The position numbers and the translations under genes are program-made. This document shows, one piece after another, positions 1-10,105 of a DNA stretch of 64,000 nt. Where the stretch lies: contig OY754982.1 of the NCBI GenBank assembly GCA_963576475.1, positions 9,818,280-9,882,279 on the forward strand, in the 5' to 3' direction. This DNA is from Molanna angustata (Eukaryota > Arthropoda > Insecta > Trichoptera > Molannidae). The notes under the pieces were generated by a model. It ran no database searches and had not been told where the DNA came from. It saw only the letters and a program-made list of their open reading frames with translations. The stretch's first letter is position 1. The number at the start of each line of letters is the position of its first letter.

Positions 1-475
1 TGTCCGACCCAAGCATCTCAAAGGAAGCCAAAATTGCAATACACAATGCAATTGTGGTGCCTACTTTGACGTATGCAAGTGAAACGTGGACCTGGCAAAG
101 AACACATGAAAGTAGAATAAATGCTGTAGAAATGAGATCACTAAGAAGAGTATGTAATAGAACGATATATGATAGAATAAAAAATGAGGACATAAGGAGA
201 GAATGCAAGTTAAAGAAGGATATTATATTATGTAAAATGAAAGTGAATACCTCTGGAGTGAATAGCAGAGGTCGCCCCAGAAAGGGATGGCATGACCATG
301 TGAATGATATTTTGAAAGAAGGAAACATAAAAAGTTTGAACAATCGACGAGCATGTATGAGACGATGCATGGATGTAAAGGAAGCCAGAAATGTGTGCAA
401 AAATAGAGAAGTATGGCGCTCGGTTCTCTCTGCTTACCCCGTAAGGGACATGGCGTGATGGTATGTATGTATGAG
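1..475 (+). mobile_element. RTE-like non-LTR retrotransposon, 3' fragment (family F1)
   Basis: An open frame runs from base 3 to the TGA at 456-458 and enters from outside the window. It encodes the region C-terminal to a reverse transcriptase palm: TLTYASETW, then AVEMRSLRR, then RGRPRKGWHDHVNDIL, ending SAYPVRDMA. These strings are typical of RTE-type elements common in insects; the family assignment is from memory of such proteins, not from a search. Compared with the copy at 25925-26340 about 30 residues (the LRWFGHMVRM block) are missing in frame between KVNT and the GRPRK motif. The stop is followed by a (TATG)n tail, the 3' end shared by all F1 copies. It is not a host gene. Confidence 0.75.
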
Positions 476-593
476 AATAAAACAATGAACAGAAGGAAAG
501 TGCAGTCATTTGGCAACATGAAACAAAGAACTACGGATTTATGATTTTTTATGCTCAAATATTAAGTTCTATTTATTCATTATTTACAAAAAT

Positions 594-705
594 GTACGAA
601 TATATCCTTGACTAATTCATACATATCCCTGTACAGAATATATCCTGAAATAAGCTTGTGTTAGTGTTATAAGCCAAATAAATCGGTCACGGCAGGATTT
701 ATTAA
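594..705 (-). mobile_element. Degenerate SINE-A copy
   Basis: The order of short blocks (ATATATCCTTG, CATACATATCC, AAATAAGC, GCTTGTG, AAATCGGTC, GGCAGGAT) follows the SINE-A copies at 34989-35163 and 50436-50602, in the same minus orientation. The tRNA-like head beyond GGCAGGAT is lost. Divergence is high, so this is a tentative relic. Confidence 0.4.
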
Positions 706-1712
706 ACCTTTCTTAACCGATGATTCCAATTGGAATCATTGATGTATTTTGCGTATAGGTACTTCAATGAAAATTGAAATCAGCTGTGTTATTTCTCTTT
801 GAAATTATTAATCACAATATTTTTGATCGCTTAGATACAATACTGAGAATGACGGAAACTTCTGTACTGACCGCATTTTGACAGTTGAAAACTCGGTTAT
901 TGCTGGTTATTGCGAAATGTGATTTTATTGCTAAACATGGTTATTCAAAATTTAATTATTTTTTTTTTTGTTTTCTAGCATGCTATATTTTTTTTAATTA
1001 GTTAATTATATTTCCTTCAATCTCTAATAATTATTAAAAATGATTTTTTTTTATTTTTTGAAAAGTATATAATTTTATATATGAATGATGACAATTGGAA
1101 TCGTTAAAATTTCCAAAAAAGGAAAATAAAAATTATAAAAATGCCCATTTTTATGAAACATATTTTTTTCATAATTCGGTTCAAGAAAGGGTTAAAACTG
1201 ACTGCTGGACGAGTAGGTATTATTTGAAAAAAACAATACATTTATTTTATATAATTAGCATACCTACATTGATATAAATTCTGTTTTATCATATTCTGTA
1301 TAAAAAGGCTCATTGATTTGGTTTAACTATAATCAAATAAACGGCCAATGTCAATAAATATAATTAATGCTTAATTATGTCAACATGTCTCCATTTCAGA
1401 CCATAAACAACACGAATGGATATTTTAAAAATGTTACGTTTATATGTTGACATTACTTGTTTACTGCCAATCTAAAGTACCAACATATTATAGAACCAAT
1501 TAAACCAATTTAATTATCAGTTACATATCATTATTGTGAAACGACTATGATGTCATTTTTATTTTTATGCGTTTATATAAGTTTGTCATACTTTTCATAA
1601 TTACCCTACAGAGGCTATCATAGTAAATATATTAATATTGTATACAAATAAACAGTTTGTATTAATATTTGAGAAAGTTGGCAAACAAATCCTTGTTCAT
1701 TTTGAATTGTTT
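706..1712. other. AT-rich DNA without recognised features
   Basis: No convincing open frame, tRNA-like box, inverted repeat or tandem repeat was seen. The short open frame at 1095-1277 has no recognisable motif and is low-complexity. Confidence 0.5.
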
Positions 1713-2090
1713 CAACAAATTTGAGTATCATTGTTTTAGAAATACACAACTCATGTTTTTAAATCTTTTCTTTCGTTCTTTCTTTCTTCTTCAGCCAGTT
1801 TTCATCCATTCTTGGACATAGGCCTCCCCTTTGATCCTCCACAACTCCCTGTCTTGGGCACACTGCATCCATCTCCCTCCGGCACATTTCTTGATGTCAT
1901 CAGACCACCTTGCCTGGGGTCTGCCAACACCTCTTCGGCTTGTTCTCGGTCGCTTTAAATCTTAAATATAAAAATATTTTTAAATCTTATTGATATGTAA
2001 TTAATAATACATCTGTTTTGATTAATGCTTAAAAGTATAATGGAAAAACATTAAACATTAAAAACATAAAGCCATTTGAAACATACAATC
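1713..2090. repeat. Local tandem duplication, unit 1 (interrupted)
   Basis: It starts ACAAATTTGAGTATCATTGT and carries TTAGAAATACACAACTCATG, TCTTATTGATATG, TTAATGCTTAAAAGTATAAT and a GAAACATA end. The same blocks recur in the same order in 2091-3065. This unit is interrupted by an RTE fragment at about 1775-1965. The two units differ by point changes, so this is a duplication rather than a fresh target-site duplication. Confidence 0.6.
1775..1965 (-). mobile_element. RTE-like 3' fragment (family F3)
   Basis: On the minus strand the bases read RRGVGRPQARWSDDIKK, then CAGGRWMQCAQDRELW, then EAYVQEWMKTG and a stop, followed by a GAA/GAAA-rich tail. This matches the end of the larger copy at 33650-34155 (VGRPQTRWSDDIKK). 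Only the last 60 or so residues of the polyprotein remain. It lies inside unit 1 of the local duplication. Confidence 0.65.
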
Positions 2091-3065
2091 GAACAAATTT
2101 GAGTATCATTGTTAAGGTTAACGGTGTAGCCATCAGCAACATAAGATATGCAGAAGACACTGTTTTACTCTCAGATAATGCTGAGGACCTCCAACAACTC
2201 CTAAATAAAATCAACTCCGCTCGTGAACGCTTCGGACTGAATATGAATGTCAGCAAGACCAAAATGATGATTTTTAGTCGGGAGAGCCACTCAAATGTAC
2301 GCCTCAATTTGGGCGGTGTTGACATTGAAAGGGTGAAACAATTTAAATACCTGGGCAGTATTATTACGAAAAACCTAGACCCTGATATTGAAATAAAATG
2401 CAGGATAGAAGCGGCCCGTAATTCTTTTAATAAAATGAGAAATCTCCTCTGTAACGACGACATCAATTTGAAACTACACCAATGGATGATCAAATGCTAT
2501 GTATGGTAGGTCCTGCTCTACGGTGTTGAGTCATGGACACTCAAGGTTGGTACCATAAAACGCTTGGACGCGTTCGAAATGTGGATTCACCGTAGAATGC
2601 TAAGGATATCCTGGACCGACATGGTGAGCAACGTTGAAGTCTTGCGTAGAGCTTATACTGACAGACAGCTGTTCACGACAGTCAAGCTCCGTAATACTTC
2701 ATATTTTGGTCACATAATGAGAGACGAAAAATACTCGATCTTACAGTTGATCATAAAAGGGAAGATTGAGGGGTCGGCAGGAAGCAGCTATCCTGGCTCC
2801 GTAACATTCGGGAGTGGACCGGAATGAGACGTGTGGAGGACTTGTTCCGCACCGCACAGGACAGGGAAAGTTTCTCCCGAGTGATCGTCAACGTCAGGGG
2901 AACCCGACAGGACACATAGAGAAGATCATTGTTTTAGAAATACACAACTCATGTTTTCTCATCTTATTGATATGCAATTAAAAATACAACTGTATTAATA
3001 AATTAATGCTTAAAAGTATAATTGTTAAATGTTTAAAACATTAAGCCAATTGAAACATATAATAT
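2091..3065. repeat. Local tandem duplication, unit 2 (interrupted)
   Basis: This is the second copy of the sequence at 1713-2090, split by the RTE insertion at 2113-2926. Left of the insertion it reads AACAAATTTGAGTATCATTG; right of it the unit resumes with ATCATTGTTTTAGAAATAC and continues to about 3065. Confidence 0.6.
2113..2926 (+). mobile_element. RTE/BovB-like reverse transcriptase pseudogene (family F2)
   Basis: The frame encodes the C-terminal half of an RTE-type reverse transcriptase: IRYAEDTVLLSD (the YADD-box region, with E for D), the IERVKQFKYLGSII block, then LLYGVESWTL, FEMWIHRRMLRISWTD and the LQLIIKGKIEG string. It is broken by an in-frame TAG at 2507-2509 and by a frameshift near 2780, after which the other frame reads LSWLRNIREWTGM and stops at 2917-2919. 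The insert is flanked by a 9-bp direct repeat, atcattgtt (2104-2112 and 2927-2935), consistent with target-primed insertion of a 5'-truncated copy. It is a dead copy. Confidence 0.8.
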
Positions 3066-3228
3066 AATTTGTTTAATTTCAGGTCTATGTCACCGTCGAT
3101 GTCCGCTCGTTTTGAACCGGCGACCTCATTAACGAAAATAGTCCATGCTAACATATCAGCCACCGTACCATTGATCGTTGAAAAATTGACAATTGTCTCC
3201 ATATAACGTGTTCAGCCAGAGATACTCA

Positions 3229-3667
3229 TTCATTCATTTCCGTGTCCAAGGTCATCCGCCTACACTGTGTCCCTCCAGTAATTTGCAGCCATAATTCCAT
3301 TTTCATTGGCCTGCCACAAATCCTCTTCAGAGCACCCTCCCTCCATAAGCGGGCAGCTCAGCAGGTGCGACATACTCTGCGTCTCTCCACACTCACATGC
3401 CGTGTCCTGGTCCGCCTCCAGCATTCCCCATCTATCCAGGTTCACCTTGCACCTTCCTACACCCGTCCTCAGCCTGTTTAGGGATTTCCAGGCTGTATAA
3501 GGCAGTAGGTGACCCGCCGGAGTACCTCTGCTGGTTCACGAAAGCTCTCACCTTCTATCCGTTCCTTCCACAGCTCAACTCTTCTCTTTTCGCTGGTTGA
3601 GTTTAAAGATATTGTATTCCTGAGGAAGCTGTTTCTAGATTTGAGTCTTGAGGGCGGGAGGATGTGA
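3229..3667 (-). mobile_element. Jockey-like LINE 3' end with exact 13-bp TSD
   Basis: The minus strand encodes LNRLRTGVGRCKVNLDRWG, then a CCHC-like knuckle (CECGETQSMSHLLSC) and NYWRDTV before the stop, the usual C-terminus of Jockey-type ORF2 proteins. Upstream coding (RVELWKERIEGESFREPAEV) is in another frame, so a frameshift lies near 3520. The 3' tail is (TGAA)n. The direct repeat ccagagatactca flanks the insert exactly (3216-3228 and 3668-3680), so the 5'-truncated copy is defined to the base. Confidence 0.8.
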
Positions 3668-3859
3668 CCAGAGATACTCAGAGTGCGGTATTCACAAATC
3701 CAGTATTGAGATAAGAGACATTGGATCGATGTTAATTAACCGGTTAAAAAGTCAACATGAACGGAATTAAAGAGTAATTAAAATAAAGACAGATGAGACG
3801 AGCATGTGGAGATGATGTGAACTGAAATAATTAAATGTCGGAAATTATCGCTTTTACCT

Positions 3860-3983
3860 GTCACTATTTTTTTTTCGTATATTTATTTGTTTATCAACTA
3901 GGGAACCCTGTTCTAGGGCTAACAGTTAACAATTTTGATAGTGATAGTATAATGTTGAATTGTAATACCGTTCCTGTTCTACA
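3860..3983 (-). mobile_element. LINE 3' tail with covarying stem-loop
   Basis: The stem-loop ACAGGG-TT-CCCTAGT (minus strand, within 3895-3925) matches the 3' hairpin seen at 53761-53796, 45591-45626, 55947-55979 and 60157-60189. No coding sequence remains. It abuts an R-A repeat copy. Confidence 0.45.
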
Positions 3984-4350
3984 CAACTTGCATGTAACAC
4001 ATGAGATCCAACTGTCGATGTCAATTGTATACATGAATAATACATACCAAACTATAAACACTTAAATCCAATTATTGAATATTTTAAGATATTTTGTTTT
4101 CTATACAAAACATTTTTTTTGTTTATTACAAATCAATAAATTTTTTACATATAAATCACAATTTAAAAATGTATACAATTTCCATCATATGATTCATAAT
4201 AACCCTCTTTAATTGAGATAAAATCTCGTGTTAAAAGAGGTGAGTATCTATTTTGTATATTTACGTTTGCCAAAACATTGTACATCTATTAAAAAAATAT
4301 GAAGCTGCACAAAACCAATGTCAAGATAGGATAGTGTGGAGGTTAGTCAT
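3984..4350 (-). repeat. R-A repeat, copy 1 (end portion)
   Basis: Shares GCATGTAACACATGAGATCC, CAACTGTCGA, ACCAAACTATAAAC, TATTTTAAGATATTTTGTTT and GTCAAGATAGGATAGTGTGG with the copies at 29478-29840 and 59085-59880. It is interrupted by a LINE tail at 4112-4308. Confidence 0.6.
4112..4308 (-). mobile_element. LINE 3' end with GAGAT-AAA-ATCTC hairpin
   Basis: A T-run at 4113-4120 (a poly-A tail on the minus strand) and a conserved hairpin at 4204-4240 define the 3' end of a 5'-truncated LINE. About 125 bp match 56345-56475 in opposite orientation. The direct repeat acaaaac (4105-4111 and 4309-4315) flanks it, and the R-A sequence resumes on the far side. Confidence 0.65.
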
Positions 4351-4459
4351 TTTTTCACTTACTATGTAGTAGAGAGTTTATTCTTGCCCACAACCAACTA
4401 TCAATTATCAATCAATTTCTCAATTTATATAAATATCTACTAAAATAACCTTGTATTTT

Positions 4460-4706
4460 TTAAGAATGAATATGTCCTTGTACGTACGTAATATACATCC
4501 TCATACATATCCTAAACCATGCATAAATGGTTGACTGGTAGATGGTAGAGATTGCCTGCGGGCAATAAGTCCGCCACGTTGTTTCACTCAATAAAAGTCT
4601 TTTATTATTATTATTATTAAATGCTTAGGTGGACGAAATCGATCGTGGTAGGATTTGAATTCGCGACTATTGGATTACTAACCCAGCGTGCTAACCGCTC
4701 TGTTTT
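4460..4706 (-). mobile_element. SINE-A copy, interrupted
   Basis: A tRNA-derived SINE in minus orientation: the tail side reads GAATATGTCCTTGTACG, and the head carries a degenerate B box (GATTTGAATTC) and A-box end (GCTAACCGCTCTG). It is split by an 88-bp insertion at 4530-4617. Confidence 0.65.
4530..4617 (+). mobile_element. Short LINE 3' end nested in SINE-A
   Basis: Relative to intact SINE-A copies (…CATAAATGCTTGTGCTATAGG…), 88 bp are inserted and flanked by taaatg (4524-4529 and 4618-4623). The insert has an AATAAAAG signal and ends in (TTA)n, as expected of a severely 5'-truncated LINE. Confidence 0.6.
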
Positions 4707-4730
4707 GTGGGATATTTTTTTATTTTTCAA

Positions 4731-5393
4731 AATTACATAAATGAAATAAGATGCAATATTTTATTTCAATGAGACGTCTAGCTCTCACAGATCATTCGTG
4801 TATCTTGCATAAGTGAAATAAGTTGCAATATTTTGTACCTAATGACACGTCTAGCTCTCACATATCATTCGTGAATCATACATAAGTTAAGTAAGTTGCA
4901 ATATTTTATACCTAATGACACGTCTAGCTCTCACATATCATTCGTGTATCATACATAAGTGAAATAAGTTGCAATATTTTATAAGCAATGACATGTCTAG
5001 CTCTCACAGATCATTCGTGTATCTTAAATAAGTGAAATAAGTTGCAATATTTTATACGCAATGACATGTCTCGCTCTCACAGATCATTCGTGTATCTTGC
5101 ATAAGTGAAATAAGTTGCAATATTTTATACGTAATGACACGTCTAGCTCTCACAGATCATTCGTGTATCTTAAATAAGTGAAATAAGTTGCAATATTTTA
5201 TACGTATTGACACGTTTAGCTCTCACAGATTATTCGTGTATTTTAAATAAGTGAAATACGTTGCAATATTTTATACGTATTGACACGTTTAGCTCTCACA
5301 GATCATTCGTGTATTTTAAATAAGTGAAATACGTTGCAATATTTTATACGCAATGACATGCTTTTCTCTAACACATCATTCGTGATACCTACA
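4731..5393. repeat. 73-bp satellite, about 9 units
   Basis: The anchor ACGTCTAGCTCTCACAGATC (or a close variant) begins at 4774, 4847, 4920, 4993, 5066, 5139, 5212, 5285 and 5358, exactly 73 bp apart each time. Each unit also contains AAGTGAAATAAGTTGCAATA and ATCATTCGTGTATC. There are no length differences, only substitutions, and the edge units are the most diverged. No unit is open across the array. Confidence 0.92.
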
Positions 5394-5900
5394 TTAATTT
5401 ATGGAATCTAAAATAAAATGGAAATCGCGTTTTATCGATTTATCTTGCCAGATAAAATCAATATTCAAAGAAGTTATCCATATCCAAATATCTTATGTTT
5501 TTCTTGGTTCGGGGTCTTAAGCCAACACTTGGCCTTCGATTTGATCTTTGCCAACTTTTAATTAGATTATGAACTTTAAAGAGGGTGTATTGTATATATC
5601 TGGGATAATTAATTTCCTTAATTTAGGCTTTTGGAGATATTGCCAAGATATCAGGCGCCAGAAATTATGACGTTAATAATGATATATTTTGAGTATGGAA
5701 ATAACATCTGTTACCGTATTGCGAACTGAGAGGTTTTTTTTTGTAAAACGTTTATGTTTTTCGTGATTGATAATATAGACGTGCATACTTGGTTTCTGTA
5801 TGAAATCCTAATTATCTTGATTCTAAGCAATTTCTCCAAATACGTAATATGGTTGCAAATATATTGAATTTATAATTATAACCTTCTCCAAAACGCTTAA

Positions 5901-6305
5901 ATCATCAGGAAGCATATTTCCTTTTCCGAATTCAATAGGAGGCATGAAGGTACTGCCTCGAATTTTGCACGGGTATGTTGCGCATATTCACTTACAAACT
6001 CGTGTTCAATTCAAGGTACGCGTCCTCCAATTTTGCTCAGGTTTACAGCGTAAATTGTCCTTCCTTCCAAACAAAAAATATCATACTAAGGCGAGGCAAA
6101 CATGCAATGGAATTTACATATTTGGCTCCCCTTAAACACGTTTTTGGAATGACAATTTATTATTCAAACCCGTGCACAATCGGAGGACGCGTTCCTTGAA
6201 TTGAACACGAGTTTGTAAGTGGACTAGCGCAACAAACCCGTATTTATTTCCATGCAGTACTTGCCTCCCATTGAACATGGAAATGGAAATACGCTTCCTG
6301 ATGAT
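5901..6305. mobile_element. MITE-A, long inverted arms
   Basis: Arms of about 125 bp (5901-6028 and 6182-6305) are imperfect inverted repeats. They begin ATCATCAGGAAGC and share CTTACAAACTCGTGTTCAAT and ACGCGTCCTCC near the inner end. The centre is unrelated AT-rich DNA. Another element of the same family frames 51149-53069. There is no transposase, so it is non-autonomous. Confidence 0.75.
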
Positions 6306-7504
6306 TCAGGTTAATTTAAAAATCGAAAAGAACCTTTTTATAGTTTTATTCGTGATAAATATTTATGGAGAATCTATTTGCCACACAATCTTATTATTTG
6401 AAATAGTTTTTTCCTTTTATAATAAGGCTTCTTAAAACTTTTTATTCATTTGGAACATAAAAATGTTTTTGGATTATGTATTTTGTTTACAAAACACGTA
6501 ATCGTTTAAAATAGATTTTCCCTTTTCACTAAAACCAAACTACCCTTTTAAAATGAAGTTAGATTAGATTTTTCTACAAAGATCCATTTGAGGTTGATGG
6601 CAGTATATTAACATAATTTTCTAATGCTTACTAGATTCATTTGCGTTTAAATAATGAATAAAAAAATACAACACTACAAAAAATGGTTGAAGGAAATTAA
6701 AAGAAGAATAATATTTGTCAATACAGGACCGCATGTCATATAGTTACCTTGTATCTTTTCTTTTTGTTAAACAAATAAATAAAAAAAAATGTGGAGAATT
6801 TTGTGTCAGTCACAACTCACATGTTTTAACTCACATCATCGAACTATAAGAAAAATCATCGATGTAAAATTTTTGATTCAACAAAAAAGGATATAATTTA
6901 AACAAATTTTTAGAATCTCTGTATTGCTTTCACATTCATCACATTACCAAAATGGTTGAAATCAACTCAATCTGTCCTTTGGACTGTGATTTAAATTCGT
7001 CGAAAATCATGAATAGCAGAATGCACCTATACCTACATACATGCCATGGTTTGATATTATGTAGATGGGTAAAAAAAATAACATAACAGTTATGAATGAA
7101 CGGCCACTTAAAATTCATCATAATCATAGCAGCATTGTATTTAAGGCGTCAACAATGAAGATGAACTTATAGTTGAAGGTTCACATGGTAGATGGAAATG
7201 GAGAGGCCAGGTAGTTGGACGAATTATAGAAATGATAGCAACGTTGGATAAATTATTTATGTTGATAATGTTGTTAACTGCGCATAATTTTGCTAACCCT
7301 GAAGATTTCACGCCATGCTCGAGCTAGTTATTTCCAGTAGCAAGACTGTTTTACAGCGCTACCTTTCTGGGTATTATGTGTTATGTCGCTCTTTGTTGGG
7401 ATCATCGTTGTTACACTCAATACATAAGAAGTCTGCTGCTTTCTGGACAGACAGCGCTTCGCTCTACTAGCTTTAAGCATAGGCTTACAGAACCTGAGCT
7501 ACTG
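6306..7504. other. No recognised feature
   Basis: AT-rich DNA with only short frames lacking motifs. The stretch 7340-7500 may be flank or a divergent part of the R1-like element that follows, but nothing in it is recognisable. Confidence 0.4.
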
Positions 7505-7990
7505 ACACTTTTCCTATTCATACAGGTATGGCTACCCTTGACCTGGAAACACAGTGACGAGCTTCAATTAACAAACTGTATAGAGGTCGAAGCTCAATTT
7601 TAGGTGGTGTTTCTCTCCCATCTGTAAATTTACCTACAGTTCGTGGAGAGGTTGATAACTTGGAGTATCTTATTCGATTTCACTTATCCGATTCGTCCTC
7701 ATGTCAGCTTTGTGATAACCCTGAAAAGACTTTTTAGCATATCCTATGGGAAAGCACTAATTTCTCCGTGTCAACTTTTCGACGAGAACTGTAGAACGAT
7801 GTCCGAGGAAATTTCTTTGGACCCATTGGACATGCGGACCTTGTTGCCACGAAGACCAACTTTAGGGCTTTCAAGACTTTCTGTCTTAAATACGGTGCAC
7901 TCCTATCAGTGAACGATGAGCCAGTTGTTTCCACACAGATAATTAGCTCTCTTTGACACCTTAAGTGAAGTGTCTGCAAGGTATTCGAGT
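7505..7990 (+). mobile_element. R1-like LINE ORF2 C-terminus, decayed and internally deleted
   Basis: Two frames together encode LYRGRSSILGGVSLP, NLPTVRGE, then FHLSDSSSCQLCDNPEKTF, ILWESTNFSVSTF, and FKTFCLKYGALLS. The same strings are found, better preserved, at 27152-27892 on the other strand. Compared with that copy roughly 180 bp are missing between VRGE and the RFHLSDSS block, and several stops and shifts are present. The CQLC…H pattern is the C-terminal zinc knuckle typical of R1-group ORF2 proteins. The clade is inferred. Confidence 0.65.
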
Positions 7991-8104
7991 TTTCCGGACT
8001 CTTCTTGTGTTCTTGTTCTTATTACGTGCGTTAAAAATGGTTTATACATGATTTAAACTATCGGACACCCAAAAATTGTTGATTTTTTGCATTTCAAGAA
8101 CAAA

Positions 8105-8205
8105 CCTGCTGGTCAAGTCCTGTTAAACGGCGGAATTAAAACCGTTTCCATTTAAATGTTCGATTTTTATAGATTACCATGGAGCGGGACTTGCCTTGCT
8201 GACTT
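8105..8205. mobile_element. Diverged copy of MITE-C (left end)
   Basis: The left part (CAAGTCCTGTTAAACGGCGG then AATTAAAACC) aligns with the terminus of the MITE at 32581-32747 (CAAGTCTGGTCCAACCGGCG then AAATCAAAACC). A partial inverted match occurs near 8190-8205 (CGGGACTTGCC). It is old and eroded. Confidence 0.4.
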
Positions 8206-8209
8206 GAAA

Positions 8210-9029
8210 TGAAAAAAAATATCGTTCATTCACATTGATTTAATGCACTATTTTAGTACGTAAAATATTAATTTTTCTACAACATATATTTATAGAGTAA
8301 TTCAAAAAATGAAAAAAATAAAAAAGAAACCTATTATTAATATTTTATATGAAAAAGAGAGTTTTTAAAGAAATACTAAAATGCGATGTAGCGATGTTTA
8401 GGCTGACATATAAAGTCCTCTTAACAAATGGACATCTTACAAGAAAAGGGCAAATGATCGATTTCGGAAGTTTGTAAAAATTGTCTATTAGTTGACATTT
8501 GAGAATCACGTGATTGTGATGTGACATTAGGACAGTCGACCATGGCGATGTTCATAAGTTAGTTTTGACAAACCAAAGATGAGTTATTGTAGTTCCAGTC
8601 AGCGGCGATTGGTATGCGGGTCGGGCCTTTTGTAGTACCCGCTCGTTAGGGTCTCTCGGCAGTACCACAGAAACAATGGGCCGTGCCGGGGATCAAAGGA
8701 TTTGACTCGACCCGGGACTGGATTGCGATCTACATTTTAAATTGTTGAATTAAAAATCCCATAATCGTATACATTAGGCGAAAGATTAAACCCACCGGAC
8801 TAGCGACATTACATATTATATTTATCAACGTAATAGAAAAACACGGAAGAACGAAGCGAAAGAAGCCATAATTCATGGAAGAAAAGTAGATATCAGTGGC
8901 GAATGCTGCATATTACACAATTAGTTGTTGGTTACCTTATTGAAATACTAATTCGCAAATACAGTTTTTATAATATCGGGATGTCTAAAGGAAAGTATAT
9001 GGAGGAATAAACACATGAATATCGAAAGC
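8210..9029. other. No recognised feature; one GC-richer patch
   Basis: Mostly AT-rich. A GC-richer patch at about 8597-8725 has no open frame with a motif and no A/B boxes. Nothing is assignable. Confidence 0.35.
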
Positions 9030-9655
9030 AAAGTCCGAATATAAAAAACATGTATAAGACCCATTACCACCTACGGAGTAGAGACCAGAGCAGACACAAC
9101 GAAAACAAAATCTCTTCTGAGAACATCAGAGATGAGGACATTGAGATGTATTACCGGAAACACTCTAAGAGACCGTAAGGACCGAATTCGAAATACTGAA
9201 ATAAGAAAAAAAGTGTAGTACGGAAGACATCGTCAGCGGCCTTGCTCTCCACTGCAAATCCGATCCCAATACGATCCGACTCGCTAAGAACCTACCTTTG
9301 TAACGGAGAATGAATGCGGTAGGTAGGTATCTTTTAATAGTAATAGTCGTTCATTTGAATGTACGCAGGCGACAGGTAGGTAAGTTCTAAATGAAAATTT
9401 GAAATTTGGATCGGATTCGAGTTTCAAGAGTAAGGCTACTGATGGGGAAGACAGCGGAGGCGATATTGGAGCTCACATGTTAACAGAATGGATGAAAATA
9501 GACTCCTACATATCGCTCTCCAGGAGAAACCAGCTGGATGAAGACCACCAGGAAGACCTCCAAAGAGATGGCGAGACAGTCCACATCGCAGGAGACAGAA
9601 TAGCGGTAGAAACAGATATTCGGATCTATGAAAAGGAAGAAGAAGAAGAAGTTTT
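9030..9655 (+). mobile_element. RTE-like 3' fragment (family F5), interrupted
   Basis: Bases around 9053-9210 read CIRPITTYGVETRADTTKTK, then LLRTSEMRTLRCITGNTLRD and RIRNTEIRKK in one frame. After an unrelated stretch (about 9235-9455) the last part reads HVNRMDENRLLHIALQEKPA then RRPPGRPPKRWRDS with a frame break, followed by a (GAA)n tail at 9634-9652. These are characteristic strings of another RTE-type lineage. The gap indicates an insertion or replacement. Confidence 0.65.
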
Positions 9656-9984
9656 TATAAAAAATACTATCGACTTTTCCTTTGCTGGGAATTAAATTAA
9701 GGACGCCGACATAGAAGTTAAATAATTTCTTTTCAATATTACGGTGGTAACCTTATCGTTTGTTATGAATAAATATTTTTAAACCAAAAAAAATTTTTGC
9801 GTGAAATTTCGTCCATGGGAAATTTATGCATGTATGTTCTTCTCCGTGTGTAATTTTTAGCATGTATGTCTGTCATGATACCCTATCAACATACTATGCG
9901 TTATATTCAATACTTAATTTTGGAAGAAAATAATTACCTCCTTACATTTTGTTTAAGGTGCCGTGATTTGAAACTACATGACAC

Positions 9985-10105
9985 AAATCGTATTCTTCTT
10001 CTTCTCAACCATCTCTCCATTGCTGGATCAATATTGGCCTCCTTCAAAATTTTACACCCTTCTCTATCCTAGACGTCCCTGTACCACGTCTTTCCTGCGA
10101 ATGTA
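9985..10105 (-). mobile_element. Possible RTE 3' end (F3-type)
   Basis: On the minus strand a short stretch related to the tail of the 1775-1965 fragment is followed by GAAGAAGAAGAA. It is too short for a firm call. Confidence 0.3.

Noticed and set aside
2029..2493. Minus-strand 154-codon frame
   Set aside because: Antisense shadow of the F2 reverse transcriptase fragment.
4731..5393. CRISPR array
   Set aside because: The 73-bp units are contiguous with no unique spacers, and the DNA is eukaryotic.
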